Source: JAASSS01 sp021767745
GTDB taxonomy: Bacteria; Pseudomonadota; Gammaproteobacteria; UBA5335
Length of the DNA: 64,000 nucleotides
Assembly: GCA_034189165.1 (NCBI GenBank)
Contig: JAXHVN010000013.1
Location: 1 to 64,000 of the forward strand
Reading direction: 5' to 3'
Under the pieces are notes generated by a model. The model ran no database searches. It was not told the origin of the DNA and worked only from the letters and a program-made list of their open reading frames with translations. The position numbers were made by a program, and so were the translations under genes. This document shows, piece after piece, positions 8,546 through 18,631 of this stretch (position 1 is the stretch's first letter; every line of letters starts with the position of its first letter).

Positions 8546-10996
8546 ATGGCGGAACTGGTGGTGGCGCTGGCCGAGGTCGGCCGGCAGGACGGAGCGCGGG
8601 TGGGCGGCAAGAACGCCTCGCTGGGGGAAATGATCGGCCGGCTGGCCGGCGCCGGCATCCGCGTGCCGGACGGCTTCGCGACCACGGCCGCGGCCTATTG
8701 GCGCTACGTGGAGGCGAACGACCTGCGCGAGCGCATCGGCGAGGCCATCGGCGCGCTGGCGCCGGATCTGTCCAACCTCGCCGAGATCGGCGGGCGCATC
8801 CGTGCGGCGATCCTGGGCGGGCAGATGCCGCCCGATCTGGCCGAGGCCATCAGTGCTGCCTATCGCCGCCTCGGCGGCGAGCAGGCGGCGAGCGTGGCCA
8901 CCCGTTCCAGCGCCACGGCCGAGGACCTGCCCGAGGCGAGCTTCGCCGGGCAGCTCGAATCGTTCCTGAACGTCACCGGCGAGGCGGCGGTGCTCGACGC
9001 CTGCCGGCGCTGCTACGCCTCGCTGTTCACCGATCGCGCCATCAGCTACCGCGAGAACCACGGCTTCGACCACCTGCAGGTGGCGCTCTCGGTGGGCGTG
9101 CAGCGGATGGTGCGCGCCGATCTCGCCGGCTCCGGCGTGATGTTCTCGATCGACACCGAAACCGGCTTCCCGCGCACCGCGTTGATCACCGCCGCCTGGG
9201 GCCTCGGCGAGGCGGTGGTGCAGGGCATGGTGGAGCCGGATGAGTATCAGGTGTTCAAGCCGCTGCTGGACAGCGCGCCGCGGCCGATCGTGGAGCGCAC
9301 CCGCGGCGGCAAGGCCTGCAAGATGATCTACGCCGAGCAGGGCGCGACGCGCCTGGTGGAGACCGAGCCGACCGAGCGCGCCCGCTTCGTGCTGGCCGAC
9401 GAGGAGGTGTTGCAGCTTGCCCGCTGGGCCTGCCTGATCGAACGCCACTACGGCCAGCCGATGGACATGGAGTGGGCCAAGGACGGCGAGAGCGGCGAGC
9501 TGTTCATCGTGCAGGCCCGGCCGGAGACGGTGCAGTCGCGCCGGGCCGCGGGCGAGTTGCGCAGCTATCGGCTCGGCCGGGCCGGCGAGCGGCTGCTGAC
9601 GGGGCTGGCGATCGGCGATGCCATTGGCGCCGGCCCGGTCTGCCGGCTCGAGAGCGCTGCCGAGATCGAGCGCTTCCGCGATGGCGCGGTGTTGGTCACC
9701 GGCATGACCGACCCGGACTGGGTGCCGATCATGAAACGGGCGGCGGCGATCGTCACCGATCATGGCGGGCGCACCAGCCATGCCGCCATCGTCAGCCGCG
9801 AGCTCGGCCTGCCGGCCATCGTCGGTACCGGCGAGGCGACCGCGCGGCTGCAGGAGGGCCAGGAGGTCACCGCCTGCTGCGCGGAGGGCGACGAGGGCCA
9901 CGTGTATGCGGGCATCGCCGAGTTTGAAGTGGAGCGGATCGAGCTGGCGCAGATCCCCCGCACCCGCACGCGGACGATGGTGAATCTCGCCAATCCCGCC
10001 GCGGCCTTCCGCTGGTGGCAGTTGCCGGCCGATGGCGTGGGCCTGGCGCGCATGGAGTTCATCATCTCCAACCACATCAAGGTGCACCCGATGGCGCTGG
10101 TGCGCTACGAGGCCATCGAGGATGCGGCGGTGCGGGGCCAGATCGATGCGCTCACCGCCGGCTACGACGACCGGCGCGACTACTTCGTCGACACCCTCGC
10201 CCGCGGCATCGCCCGCATCGCCGCCGCCTACTGGCCACGGCCGGTGATCGTGCGCATGAGCGACTTCAAGACCAACGAATACGCCGCGCTGCTCGGTGGC
10301 GCGCAGTTCGAGCCGCACGAGGAGAACCCGATGCTCGGCTGGCGCGGTGCCAGCCGCTACTACGACGCCGACTATCGCGAGGGCTTCGGCCTGGAATGCC
10401 GGGCGATCCGGCAGGCGCGCGAGGAGATCGGCCTCGACAACATCGTGATGATGATCCCCTTCTGCCGCACGCCGGAGGAGGCCGACCGGGTGCTGGAGAC
10501 GCTCGCCGGCCACGGCCTGGTGCGCGGCAAGGCCGGCCTTGCGGTCTACGTGATGGCCGAGCTGCCGGCGAACGTCTTTCTGGCCGGCGAGTTCGCCCGG
10601 CGCTTCGATGGCTTCTCGATCGGCTCGAACGACCTGACGCAGCTGGTGCTGGGCATCGACCGTGACAGCGGCCGGCTCGGCCGCGCCTTCGACGAGCGAC
10701 ATCCAGCGGTGACCACGGCCATCGCCGCCCTGCTCACCCGCGCCCAGCTGGCCGGCGTGCACACCGGCATCTGCGGGCAGGCGCCGAGCGATCATCCGGA
10801 GTTCGCGCGCTGGCTGGTACGCCAGGGCATCGATTCGATCTCGGTCAGCCCGGACAGCTTCCTGCGGGTGAAGCGCCACATCGCCGAGGCCGAGCAAGAG
10901 CCGGGCCCGGTGGACCCGGCAGGCGAGGCGCCCGCGGCGCCGGCCGCGTCGGATCCGGCGCAGGATCGCTGCCCGGGCCCCGCCGACGCCGGCTAG
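8546..10996 (+). CDS. ppsA: Phosphoenolpyruvate synthase (pyruvate, water dikinase)
   Basis: Converts pyruvate and ATP to PEP, AMP and phosphate, the entry to gluconeogenesis. The 816-aa protein has the ATP-binding N-domain (GGKNASLGEM, TRSSATAEDLPEASFAGQ), the swivelling phosphohistidine domain with GGRTSHAAI (catalytic His412), and the C-terminal PEP/pyruvate TIM barrel with SNDLTQLVLG and GICGQ. The start at 8546 follows GGAGG. The last ~35 residues (from QEPGPVDPAGE) are Pro/Ala-rich and look like a lineage-specific tail. They end inside an inverted repeat shared with the convergent cydB stop. Confidence 0.96.
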   Translation: MAELVVALAEVGRQDGARVGGKNASLGEMIGRLAGAGIRVPDGFATTAAAYWRYVEANDLRERIGEAIGALAPDLSNLAEIGGRIRAAILGGQMPPDLAEAISAAYRRLGGEQAASVATRSSATAEDLPEASFAGQLESFLNVTGEAAVLDACRRCYASLFTDRAISYRENHGFDHLQVALSVGVQRMVRADLAGSGVMFSIDTETGFPRTALITAAWGLGEAVVQGMVEPDEYQVFKPLLDSAPRPIVERTRGGKACKMIYAEQGATRLVETEPTERARFVLADEEVLQLARWACLIERHYGQPMDMEWAKDGESGELFIVQARPETVQSRRAAGELRSYRLGRAGERLLTGLAIGDAIGAGPVCRLESAAEIERFRDGAVLVTGMTDPDWVPIMKRAAAIVTDHGGRTSHAAIVSRELGLPAIVGTGEATARLQEGQEVTACCAEGDEGHVYAGIAEFEVERIELAQIPRTRTRTMVNLANPAAAFRWWQLPADGVGLARMEFIISNHIKVHPMALVRYEAIEDAAVRGQIDALTAGYDDRRDYFVDTLARGIARIAAAYWPRPVIVRMSDFKTNEYAALLGGAQFEPHEENPMLGWRGASRYYDADYREGFGLECRAIRQAREEIGLDNIVMMIPFCRTPEEADRVLETLAGHGLVRGKAGLAVYVMAELPANVFLAGEFARRFDGFSIGSNDLTQLVLGIDRDSGRLGRAFDERHPAVTTAIAALLTRAQLAGVHTGICGQAPSDHPEFARWLVRQGIDSISVSPDSFLRVKRHIAEAEQEPGPVDPAGEAPAAPAASDPAQDRCPGPADAG

Positions 10997-11010
10997 TGGT
11001 AGCCGGCGTC
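10985..11010. terminator. Perfect 11-bp inverted repeat spanning the convergent ppsA and cydB stops
   Basis: GACGCCGGCTA, loop GTGG, then TAGCCGGCGTC. Both genes end inside it: ppsA reads Asp-Ala-Gly-stop through the left arm, and cydB reads Asp-Ala-Gly-Tyr-His-stop through the right arm and loop on the other strand. The coding regions overlap by four bases (10993-10996). A stem this stable between convergent genes suggests a bidirectional terminator or mRNA 3'-end stabiliser, although no T-run follows on either strand. Confidence 0.55.
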
Positions 11011-11997
11011 AGGCCGGGTCTTGCCACGGAACACCCAGTAGTTGTAGGCGGTATAGGCGAGGATCAGCGGCAGCAGCGGCAGGGCGCCCGCCAGCAGGAA
11101 GAGCTGGGATTCCGGTTGCGCCGCGGCCTCGTGGAAGGTCAGCTGCCAGGGCACGATGTAGGGCCACAGGCTGATGCCGATGCCGCCATAGCCCAGCGCG
11201 AACAGCACGATGGTGAGCAGGAAGGGCCGCCACTCGGCGCCGCGGCGCAGGCTGTAGAACAATGCCCCGGCCACCGCCGCGGTCAGGATCGGCACCGGGG
11301 CGAGCAGCAGCAGGTTCGGCCAGGCGAACCAGCGCTCGGCCACATTGGGATGGGTGATCGGCGTGAACAGGCTCACCAGCGCGATCCAGCCGAGCACGAC
11401 GAAGATCAGCCACTGCGCGGCGTGGCGTGCCCAGGCCTGCAGTTCGCCCTCGGTCTTGAGGATCAGCCAGCAGGCGCCGAGCAGGGCATAGCCGCAGACC
11501 AGCGCGAAGCCGGTCATCAGCGCGAAGGGCGTCAGCCAGTCCAGCGGGCCGCCGGCGAAGCCGCGCCCCTCCACCTCGAAGCCCTGGATCAGCGCGCCGA
11601 GCACCAGCCCCTGGGTGAAGGCGGCCACGGTGGAGCCGGCGGTGAAGGCGAAGTCCCACACGCCGCGGCTGCGGTTGGACTTGAAGCGGAATTCGAAGGC
11701 GACGCCGCGGAAGATCAGCGCGAACAGCATCAGGATCACCGGGATGTACAGCGCCGGCATCATCACGCTGTAGGCCAGTGGGAAGGCCGCCAGCAGACCG
11801 CCGCCGGCCAGCACCAGCCAGGTCTCGTTGCCATCCCACATGGGCGCGATGCTGTTCATCATCACGTCGCGTTCGCGCTCGTCCCGGCCCCAGGGAAAGA
11901 GGATGCCGATGCCGAGGTCGAAGCCGTCGAGCACCACGTAGAGCATCAGCGCCACGCCCAGCAGCGCGCCCCAGATGATGGGTAGCCATTCAGCCAC
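10993..11997 (-). CDS. cydB: Cytochrome bd-type quinol oxidase subunit II
   Basis: Membrane partner of CydA in the cytochrome bd/cyanide-insensitive oxidase, which oxidises quinol and reduces oxygen without pumping protons. The 334-aa protein has eight or nine hydrophobic segments. Family landmarks are the N-terminal WLPIIWGALLGVALMLYVVLDGFDLG, cut here as the motif LDGFDLGIG, then APMWDGNETW and RGVAFEFRFK. Its start overlaps the cydA stop by eight bases, so the subunits are translationally coupled. No cydX-like small ORF follows, because the gene ends head-on against ppsA. CydB of this form goes with short-Q-loop (CioA-like) CydA. Confidence 0.95.
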   Translation of the reverse strand: MAEWLPIIWGALLGVALMLYVVLDGFDLGIGILFPWGRDERERDVMMNSIAPMWDGNETWLVLAGGGLLAAFPLAYSVMMPALYIPVILMLFALIFRGVAFEFRFKSNRSRGVWDFAFTAGSTVAAFTQGLVLGALIQGFEVEGRGFAGGPLDWLTPFALMTGFALVCGYALLGACWLILKTEGELQAWARHAAQWLIFVVLGWIALVSLFTPITHPNVAERWFAWPNLLLLAPVPILTAAVAGALFYSLRRGAEWRPFLLTIVLFALGYGGIGISLWPYIVPWQLTFHEAAAQPESQLFLLAGALPLLPLILAYTAYNYWVFRGKTRPDAGYH

Positions 11998-13384
11998 GGG
12001 CCGACCCTCCCTGCGCTTCGGGATCGGGCCGCAGCCAGGCGGTGCGGCGCGGCTCGTAGTCCGGTGGCTCGGTGCTCATCTCCGGCCCGCGATGGATCAT
12101 GTGGCCGAGGTAGAACAGATATGCCAGCAGCAGCACGCCGTAGACCGCGATGAACAGCGACAGCGAGGTCAGCACCGCCTGGGCCGGCACCGGCGAGATG
12201 GCATCTGCGGTGCGCATCAGCCCGTGCACGATCCACGGCTGGCGACCGGTCTCGGTCACGGTCCAGCCGGCGAGCATGGCGACGATGCCGAGCGGCGCAC
12301 TCACCACGCACAGTCGCAGGAAGTTGCGGTGCCGCTCCAGCCGGCCGCGCCACCACAGCCAGCTGCCGGCCAGGCCGATGAACAGGAACAGAAAGCCCAG
12401 CCCCACCATCAGCCGGAAGGCCCAGAACACGATCGCCACCCGCGGGCGATCCTCCGCCGGTACCGACTTCAGCCCGACGACTTCGCCGTCCGGGTCGTGC
12501 TGCAGGATCAGGCTGGCCAGGCCCGGGATGCCGACGGCGAAGCGGTTTTCCTCGGCCTCCTGGTCCGGCCAGGCGAACAGCAGCAGCGGCGCGCCGCGCT
12601 CGGTCTCCCAGGCCCCTTCCATGGCGGCGACCTTGATCGGCTGGTCGCGCTGCACCTGCAGGCCGTGCAGGTCGCCCACCAGCACCTGCGCCGGTGCGCT
12701 GACGGCGATCATCAGCAGTGCCAGGTGCAGCCCCGGCCGCGCCAGCTCGGGCTGGCGATCGCGCAGCAGATGCCAGGCCGCCACGCCGGCCACCAGCAGC
12801 GCGGCGGAGAGGAACGAGGCCAGCATCATGTGCGTGAAGCGGTAGGGGAAGGAGGGATTGAAGATGACCTCCCACCAGCTCTCCACGTAGAAGATGCCGT
12901 CGCGCACGGTGTGCCCGGCCGGCGTGTGCATCCAGGAGTTGGCCGCCAGGATCCAGAAGGCGGACAGCGTCGTGCCGATGGCGACGATGACGGTGGCCGC
13001 GAAGTGCAGCGGCGGTGGCACGCGGCGCCAGCCGAAGAGCATCACGCCGAGAAAGCTCGCCTCCAGGAAGAAGGCCGTGAGCACCTCGTAGCCCAGCAGC
13101 GCGCCGATCACGTTGCCGGTGGCATCGGTGAAGCGCGAGAAGTTGGTTCCGAACTGGTAGGAGAGCACCACGCCGGAGACCACGCCCATGCCGAAGGAGA
13201 GCGCGAACACCTTCACCCAGAACTGGTAGAGGTGGAAATAGCGTGTGTTGCCGGTGCGCAGCCAGAGCCCTTCCAGCAGGGCGAGGAACCAGGCGAGGCC
13301 GATGGTCAGCGTCGGAAAGATGATGTGAAAGCCGACGGTGAAGGCGAATTGCAGGCGCGAGAGCAGGGCGGCGTCGAGGATCAT
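11990..13384 (-). CDS. cydA: Cytochrome bd-type quinol oxidase subunit I (CioA-like, short Q-loop)
   Basis: Carries hemes b558, b595 and d and the quinol site. The 464-aa protein starts at 13384 after GGGAGGAAT; longer upstream readings lack family similarity. His20 in FTVGFHIIFP corresponds to the conserved N-terminal heme b595 ligand. The THMMLASF helix and GWTVTETGRQPW, the diagnostic CydA block, are present. The Q-loop is short, as in cyanide-insensitive CIO oxidases rather than E. coli CydA. Upstream is a divergent gap with a weak promoter candidate. Near the sulfide:quinone reductase, a sulfide-tolerant bd oxidase would be a sensible terminal oxidase; that link is inference. Confidence 0.96.
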   Translation of the reverse strand: MILDAALLSRLQFAFTVGFHIIFPTLTIGLAWFLALLEGLWLRTGNTRYFHLYQFWVKVFALSFGMGVVSGVVLSYQFGTNFSRFTDATGNVIGALLGYEVLTAFFLEASFLGVMLFGWRRVPPPLHFAATVIVAIGTTLSAFWILAANSWMHTPAGHTVRDGIFYVESWWEVIFNPSFPYRFTHMMLASFLSAALLVAGVAAWHLLRDRQPELARPGLHLALLMIAVSAPAQVLVGDLHGLQVQRDQPIKVAAMEGAWETERGAPLLLFAWPDQEAEENRFAVGIPGLASLILQHDPDGEVVGLKSVPAEDRPRVAIVFWAFRLMVGLGFLFLFIGLAGSWLWWRGRLERHRNFLRLCVVSAPLGIVAMLAGWTVTETGRQPWIVHGLMRTADAISPVPAQAVLTSLSLFIAVYGVLLLAYLFYLGHMIHRGPEMSTEPPDYEPRRTAWLRPDPEAQGGSARG

Positions 13385-13465
13385 GCGGCGGATTCCTCCC
13401 GCAGGAGCAGGGCGAACGGTGGCATTCTTCTCGCCGGCGATGGCCCCCGTCCTGGTGGCCGCGCC

Positions 13466-13494
13466 TATTTTGGCACGGGCGATTGGCGGCGCAA
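13466..13494 (-). promoter_or_regulatory. Weak candidate promoter of cydAB
   Basis: On the minus strand TTGCGC (13494-13489) is followed after 17 bases by AAAATA (13471-13466), in the 215-bp divergent gap. The rest of the gap shows no FNR/ANR box (TTGAT-N4-ATCAA). Confidence 0.3.
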
Positions 13495-13599
13495 CCGGTC
13501 GCGGCAATGCGTCGCATCGGCGTGGCGCGTTATCGTCGGCGGCTTCCGAGTCGGGGCTCGGTGGGCGAGCGTCCGGCCGGCAGCAGGGAGAGAGAGACG

Positions 13600-14442
13600 A
13601 TGAAGCGGGAAAGGTTCAGGGGACGGACGGCATGTCTGGTGCTGGCGGCGGCGCTGGCGGTATTGCCGGCCGCGGCGCTCGCGGTGGCCACACCGGTGAC
13701 GGTGCGGGTGCTGGCGCAGGATGCGAAGTTCATCGGCGACAGCATGGGCGGGGCGCGCGTGGTGATCCGCAACGCCGACAGCGGCGAGGTGATGGCAGCC
13801 GGCCGCACGAGCGGCGGCACCGGCGATACCGAGGCGATCATGCGTCGGCCGCGGGACCGGGCCGGCGCCTGGGCGGCGGGCAGTGCGGCCTTCGCCGCCA
13901 CGCTCGACATCGACCGGCCGACGCCGGTGCGCATCGACGTCAAGGGCCCGCTGAAGTATCCCGAGGCCGCCCGCGAAACGCGGACCACCGCCTGGCTGCT
14001 GCCGGGCGTGCCGCTGGGAGGCGAGCATGGCTGGGTGGTCGAACTGCCCGGGCTGGTGGTGGCGCCGGCACCGGTGGAGGTCACGGCTGGCGCGCTCAGC
14101 GTGTCGAGCTACGTCGCGCCGCTCTGCGGCTGTCCCATCGCCGCCGACGGCCTGTGGCCGGCCGCCAACTACGAGGTGACCGCGCTGCTCTACGAGGACG
14201 GCGAGCCGGTGACGCAGACCACGCTCGCCCATACCGGCGAAGTCGGCCGGTTCACCGGCACCCTTGCGGCGCCGCCGGCGGGCGAGTACATGCTTTGGGT
14301 GCAGGCGCGCGACGTGCGCAGCGGCAGCGCCGGCGCCGCCAGCCAGCGGTTGACGCTGGAGGCCGGGGAGCTGACCGCCGCGACGGGCGAGTCGATGCCG
14401 ACCGCCACGACGGCGCCATCGCCGGCAGCCAGCGCGCCCTAG
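13600..14442 (+). CDS. Secreted protein of unknown function beside sulfide:quinone reductase
   Basis: I do not recognise this 280-aa protein. The ATG at 13600 follows a GGGAGAGAGAG purine run. Residues 1-~29 form a signal peptide ending near ALA. The mature part is predicted mostly beta (repeated VTVRVLAQDAKFIG..., VRIDVKGPLKYP...). It has two adjacent cysteines in LCGCPI (residue ~172) and a Thr/Ala/Pro-rich tail. The layout, with PVTVRVLAQDAKFIGDSMGGARVVIRN-type openings (cut here), resembles periplasmic Ig-like or carboxypeptidase-regulatory folds. It lies 60 bp before the flavoprotein gene on the same strand, so a role in periplasmic sulfur or metal handling is possible but unproven. Confidence 0.55.
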   Translation: MKRERFRGRTACLVLAAALAVLPAAALAVATPVTVRVLAQDAKFIGDSMGGARVVIRNADSGEVMAAGRTSGGTGDTEAIMRRPRDRAGAWAAGSAAFAATLDIDRPTPVRIDVKGPLKYPEAARETRTTAWLLPGVPLGGEHGWVVELPGLVVAPAPVEVTAGALSVSSYVAPLCGCPIAADGLWPAANYEVTALLYEDGEPVTQTTLAHTGEVGRFTGTLAAPPAGEYMLWVQARDVRSGSAGAASQRLTLEAGELTAATGESMPTATTAPSPAASAP

Positions 14443-14501
14443 CGGCGACCGGCGCCGCGCCGATCGAACCGAGAGCGGCGACAGCCGCAAGGGAGCAGAC
14501 G

Positions 14502-15764
14502 ATGACGCAGGAATCCACGAGTCAGCGGCATTTTCAGGTGGCGATCGTCGGGGGCGGCGCTGCTGGCATCGCCGTGGCCGCGCGCCTGCTGAAGAAGCGG
14601 CCGAACCTCTCGGTCGGCATCATCGAGCCCAGCGGGCACCACTATTACCAGCCGGGCTGGACGCTGGTCGGCGGGGGCATCTTCAGCGCCAACGAGACCC
14701 GCCGCGAGCAGCGCCGCTGCATCCCCGTGGGGGCGCAGTGGCTGCGCGAGCGGGCGCAGAGCTTCGAGCCGGAACACAACCGCCTGCGCCTGGCCGGCGG
14801 TGGCCGGGTCGGCTACGACATGCTGGTCGTCTGCCCCGGCCTGCAGCTGGACTGGCATCGCGTCGAGGGGCTGGAGGAGGCGCTCGGCACGGGCGGGGTC
14901 ACCAGCAACTACCGCTTCGACCTCGCGCCCTACACCTGGGAGTGCATCCAGGCGTATCGCGGCGGTCCGGCGCTGTTCACCCAGCCGGCCATGCCGATCA
15001 AGTGCGCCGGTGCGCCGCAGAAGATCCTGTATCTGGCAGCCGACTACTGGCGCCAGGCCGGCGTCGAGGCCGACCTGCGCTTCTGCGTGCAGGGCGGGGC
15101 GATGTTCGGCATCCCGCTGTTCGCCGAGGCGCTGGAGCAGGTCGCGCGGGGCTACGGCGCGGCGATCGACTACGGCAACGACCTGGTGGCGGTCGATCCG
15201 GGCCGCAAGGTGGCGAGCTTCGCCCGCGCCGACGGCGAGCGGGTCGAGCGCCCCTATGAGCTGCTGCACGTGGTGCCGCCACAGAGCGCGCCGGAGTTCA
15301 TCAAGGCCAGTCCGCTCGCCGGCGCCGCCGGCTGGGTGGATGTGGACCGGCACACGCTGCAGCACACCCGCTTCGCCAACATCTTCGCGCTGGGGGACGT
15401 CACCGGCACGCCGAACGCCAAGACGGCCGCGGCGGTGCGCCAGCAGGCGCCGGTCGTGGTCGCCAACCTGCTCGGCGCGATGGCCGGCAAGGCGCTGCGC
15501 GCGCGTTACGACGGCTACGGCGCCTGTCCGCTGACCACCGCGCGCGGCCGGGTGATGCTGGCCGAGTTCGCCTACGACGGCGTGGTGACGCCGAGCTTCC
15601 CGGGTGATCCCACCCGCGAGCGGCGCAGTTACTGGTATCTGAAGAAGCTCGTCTTCCCCTCGCTGTACTGGGACGTGATGCTGCAGGGCTACGTCGTTCG
15701 CTGGCCGCGGCACCGGCCGCTCGGTACCGCCGCCGCGGCCCGTCCTGCCGCGGGCGCCCGGTAG
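14502..15764 (+). CDS. sqr: Sulfide:quinone oxidoreductase, type II (SQOR-like)
   Basis: FAD enzyme that oxidises sulfide to sulfane sulfur and passes electrons to the quinone pool at the cytoplasmic membrane. The 420-aa protein has the FAD-binding GGGAAG at 17-22 and the GDVTGTPNAKTAAAVR flavin-contact block at 298-313. Both redox cysteines of the human-SQOR-type enzyme are seen: C168 in PIKCAGAPQK and C342 in YGACPLTT. The third cysteine typical of type I bacterial SQR is not obvious. The start at 14502 has AAGGGAG upstream. Electrons could leave through the neighbouring cytochrome bd oxidase, which is inference from location. Confidence 0.9.
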   Translation: MTQESTSQRHFQVAIVGGGAAGIAVAARLLKKRPNLSVGIIEPSGHHYYQPGWTLVGGGIFSANETRREQRRCIPVGAQWLRERAQSFEPEHNRLRLAGGGRVGYDMLVVCPGLQLDWHRVEGLEEALGTGGVTSNYRFDLAPYTWECIQAYRGGPALFTQPAMPIKCAGAPQKILYLAADYWRQAGVEADLRFCVQGGAMFGIPLFAEALEQVARGYGAAIDYGNDLVAVDPGRKVASFARADGERVERPYELLHVVPPQSAPEFIKASPLAGAAGWVDVDRHTLQHTRFANIFALGDVTGTPNAKTAAAVRQQAPVVVANLLGAMAGKALRARYDGYGACPLTTARGRVMLAEFAYDGVVTPSFPGDPTRERRSYWYLKKLVFPSLYWDVMLQGYVVRWPRHRPLGTAAAARPAAGAR

Positions 15765-15765
15765 A

Positions 15766-15798
15766 GCCGCCGCCCGCCTTGTTGGCCGGCGGCGGGCG
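15766..15798 (+). terminator. GC-rich hairpin after sqr (possible terminator)
   Basis: CGCCCGCC (15771-15778) can pair with GGCGGGCG (15791-15798), or CCGCCGCC with GGCGGCGG in a shifted alternative. It starts two bases after the sqr stop. No T-run follows, so factor-independent termination is doubtful. Confidence 0.3.
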
Positions 15799-15847
15799 TG
15801 AGAAGATGACCGACCAGTTCAGGCGCGGGCAATAGGCGGCGTCAATA

Positions 15848-15886
15848 CGGGACCGACACGGTCCTGATGGCGCGGTCCGTGTCCCG
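15848..15886 (+). promoter_or_regulatory. Inverted-repeat leader upstream of the SUF regulator
   Basis: CGGGACCGACACGG (15848-15861) pairs with CCGTGTCCCG (15877-15886) in a 10-bp stem with a three-base CCG bulge. The left side also contains the perfect short palindrome GGACCG-ACA-CGGTCC (15850-15864), and CGGTCC recurs at 15873-15878. It lies 26 bases before the sufR-like ATG, so it could be the autoregulatory operator of this Rrf2 protein or a leader hairpin. Confidence 0.45.
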
Positions 15887-15911
15887 CGATCCTCGGAGGG
15901 GTGCCCAAGGC

Positions 15912-16400
15912 ATGCTGCGCATCAGCAAGCTCACCGACTACGGTGTGGTCGTCATGACGCATCTGGCGCGCGAGCCGGAGGCGGTGCAGACGGCGGCGGC
16001 GGTGGCCGATGCGCTGAACCTGGCCCAGCCGACGGTGAGCAAGCTGCTCAAGTCCTTCACCCGGGCCGGGCTGCTGCGCTCCTATCGCGGCACGCAGGGT
16101 GGTTATCAGCTCGGCCGGCGGCCCGCGGCGATCTCCGTGCTGGAGGTGATCGATGCCGTGGAGGGCCGGCTGGCGCTCACCGAATGCAGCGCCGGTGTCG
16201 GCAGCTGTCTGCAGGAGGAAGGCTGCGCGCTGCGCGGCAACTGGACGCTCATCAACGGCGTGGTGCGCCAGGCCCTGCAGGGTGTGAGCCTGGCGCAGAT
16301 GACGCGCCCGCTGCACCAGGGCGAGGTGGCCGTGCCCCTGCAGGCCATGCTGGCGGCGCCGGCCGTGGCATGGCGCTCGGCGAGGCAGGCGGAGGAATAG
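15912..16400 (+). CDS. Rrf2-family SUF operon regulator
   Basis: Transcription factor of the IscR/Rrf2 family, likely sensing Fe-S status and controlling the suf genes that follow. The 162-aa protein has an N-terminal winged helix ([35 protein letters not shown]) and a three-cysteine cluster motif [14 protein letters not shown] at ~92-105. This spacing fits the SUF-type Rrf2 subgroup rather than IscR. The ATG at 15912 is preferred over upstream readings because the family begins [11 protein letters not shown]. It lies two bases before sufB, so it is first in the operon. An inverted repeat lies in its leader. Confidence 0.9.
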   Translation: MLRISKLTDYGVVVMTHLAREPEAVQTAAAVADALNLAQPTVSKLLKSFTRAGLLRSYRGTQGGYQLGRRPAAISVLEVIDAVEGRLALTECSAGVGSCLQEEGCALRGNWTLINGVVRQALQGVSLAQMTRPLHQGEVAVPLQAMLAAPAVAWRSARQAEE

Positions 16401-16402
16401 CG

Positions 16403-17851
<1,449 letters not shown>

Positions 17852-17869
17852 GGCGGGGAACACGATTCG

Positions 17870-18627
<758 letters not shown>

Positions 18628-18631
<4 letters not shown>

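Noticed and set aside
8222..10897. Long antisense reading frame (891 codons) opposite ppsA
   Set aside because: It has no start context or family motif and mirrors the high-GC third positions of ppsA. Similar shadows lie opposite lon (35686-38619), sat/cysC (1968-4340) and lipA/SLC13 (4347-7481).
10993..11000. cydX small subunit gene after cydB
   Set aside because: The space is taken by the convergent end of ppsA; no short hydrophobic ORF exists there.
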